NCBI GenBank assembly: GCA_043738625.1
Contig: JAYUFR010000138.1
Span: 1 to 5,224, forward strand
Length of the DNA: 5,224 nt
Direction: 5' to 3'
Source: JANYCD01 sp043738625
GTDB lineage: Bacteria; Pseudomonadota; Gammaproteobacteria; Burkholderiales; Rhodocyclaceae
In this document: one piece after another, positions 4,548-5,224 of the stretch
Layout of the letters: each line of letters begins with the position of its first letter
Numbering within the stretch: position 1 is the first letter of the stretch
Notes under the pieces: generated by a model
Seen by the model: only the letters and a program-made list of their open reading frames with translations
Told to the model about the DNA's origin: nothing
The model's database searches: none
Made by a program: the position numbers and the translations under genes

Positions 4548-5224
4548 ATGATCTATCGAGCCTATCAAACGTATGCGGATGTAATGGATCCGATACGATC
4601 CCTCGCCCAGGTCACCAGCGACATTTTTTTTCGTCCGTGGCCGGGCACCAAGATCGGTGAGCTTGTGTTGCCCCGTGTTTCGGCGGCCTGCGAGGTATTG
4701 GCGCGCACCCGGCTGACGCACCGTCGCCCAGCCTTCGACATCGACAGCGTGACGGTGGCCGGGCGCGAGGTGCAGGTGATCGAAGAAATCACCCATCACA
4801 CACCGTTTTGCGATCTGCTGCACTTCAAGAAAGACCTCCCGACAAGGCAACCGCCGGTACTGATCGTGGCGCCGATGTCAGGCCATTTCGCCACGCTGTT
4901 GCGCGGTACTGTGCGCACCATGCTGCCCGATCATGATGTCTACATCACCGACTGGCACAACGTTCGCGACGTTTCAATGCTTGAAGGCCGCTTTGGCCTT
5001 GACGAATTCGTCGATCACATCATCCATTTTCTCGAACTGATTGGCGAACGCGCCCATCTCCTCGCTGTATGCCAGCCTGCGGTACCGGCGCTGGTTGCAG
5101 CTACCGTGATGGCGGAGGACAACAACCCCAGCCAGCCGCACAGCATGACCCTGATGGCGGGGCCGGTCGACACCCGCGTCAACCCGACTAGCGTGAATGA
5201 GCTCGCCATGAGCCATCCGATCGA
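4548..5224 (+). CDS. phaZ: Intracellular polyhydroxybutyrate depolymerase, 5' part only
   Basis: An open frame of 225 codons with no stop continues past the right edge. The protein starts M-I-Y-R-A-Y-Q-T-Y-A-D-V-M-D-P, like the M-L-Y-x-x-x-E start of intracellular PHB depolymerases (PhaZ of the Ralstonia/Cupriavidus type). It contains the family block PVLIVAPMSGHFATLLRGTV (103-122), then DVYITDWHNVRDV (130-142), F-G-L-D-E-F-V-D at 149-156, and the nucleophile motif A-V-C175-Q-P-A-V-P. Cysteine in place of the lipase-box serine is the hallmark of this group. The enzyme hydrolyses stored PHB granules in the cytosol to 3-hydroxybutyrate oligomers. Complete members are roughly 400 residues, so about half is visible. 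The acidic and histidine catalytic residues would be outside the window. No Shine-Dalgarno is seen before the ATG; the start is chosen by family similarity, with the ATG at 4584 as alternative. Confidence 0.9.
   Translation, partial: MIYRAYQTYADVMDPIRSLAQVTSDIFFRPWPGTKIGELVLPRVSAACEVLARTRLTHRRPAFDIDSVTVAGREVQVIEEITHHTPFCDLLHFKKDLPTRQPPVLIVAPMSGHFATLLRGTVRTMLPDHDVYITDWHNVRDVSMLEGRFGLDEFVDHIIHFLELIGERAHLLAVCQPAVPALVAATVMAEDNNPSQPHSMTLMAGPVDTRVNPTSVNELAMSHPI

Noticed and set aside
4974..5216. Minus-strand 80-codon open frame and its overlapping neighbour
   Set aside because: Antisense to the well-supported PHB depolymerase frame, no ribosome binding site or motif.
1..5224. Mobile element, tRNA, CRISPR or toxin-antitoxin system
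   Set aside because: No terminal inverted repeats with a transposase, cloverleaf, regular repeat-spacer pattern or paired small genes were seen; the decay is explained by deletions and single-base indels.

Overview
The window looks like chromosomal DNA of a moderately GC-rich proteobacterium, probably beta- or gammaproteobacterial. This rests on the gene content (a CsoR-type repressor with TauE and an ETHE1-like persulfide dioxygenase, pirin, azoreductase, and an intracellular PHB depolymerase with a cysteine nucleophile) and on codon use. I cannot name the genus. There is no RNA gene, CRISPR array, IS element or plasmid function in the window.

Left part (1-2007): a sulfur module. A YeeE/YedE-type membrane protein runs off the left edge on the minus strand. 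Divergent to it is a tight plus-strand operon: a CsoR/CstR-family repressor, a TauE/SafE exporter and a persulfide dioxygenase. The short divergent region holds a near-consensus promoter whose -35/-10 spacer is filled by a perfect CsoR-type inverted repeat around a C5 tract. The layout fits self-repression and persulfide- or sulfide-induced expression. Persulfide would be oxidised by the dioxygenase, the resulting sulfite exported by TauE, and sulfur compounds moved by YeeE. The repressor's cysteine pattern is not that of the known family members.

Middle part (2008-3180): a small minus-strand gene of unknown function (64 aa, strong ribosome binding site, stem-loop in its leader), then about 320 bases with no convincing gene, then a scar. 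The scar is a piece of a LysR-type regulator on the minus strand that runs almost directly into a 5'-truncated, frameshifted azoR on the plus strand. This is what remains if a deletion removed both divergent 5' ends and the promoter region between them.

Right part (3198-5224): an intact pirin gene directly behind the azoR remnant, then a minus-strand glutathione S-transferase remnant that lacks its 5' end, has an internal deletion at a GGCGAG repeat, and has frameshifts near its 3' end. Last is the 5' part of an intracellular polyhydroxybutyrate depolymerase gene, which runs off the right edge. The main pattern here is gene decay: three broken redox or detoxification genes surround one intact pirin, next to an intact sulfur-detoxification operon. 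I see no clear evidence of a wholly new system. The most interesting leads are the atypical sulfur-responsive regulator with its operator, the small orphan gene, and the deletion scars.
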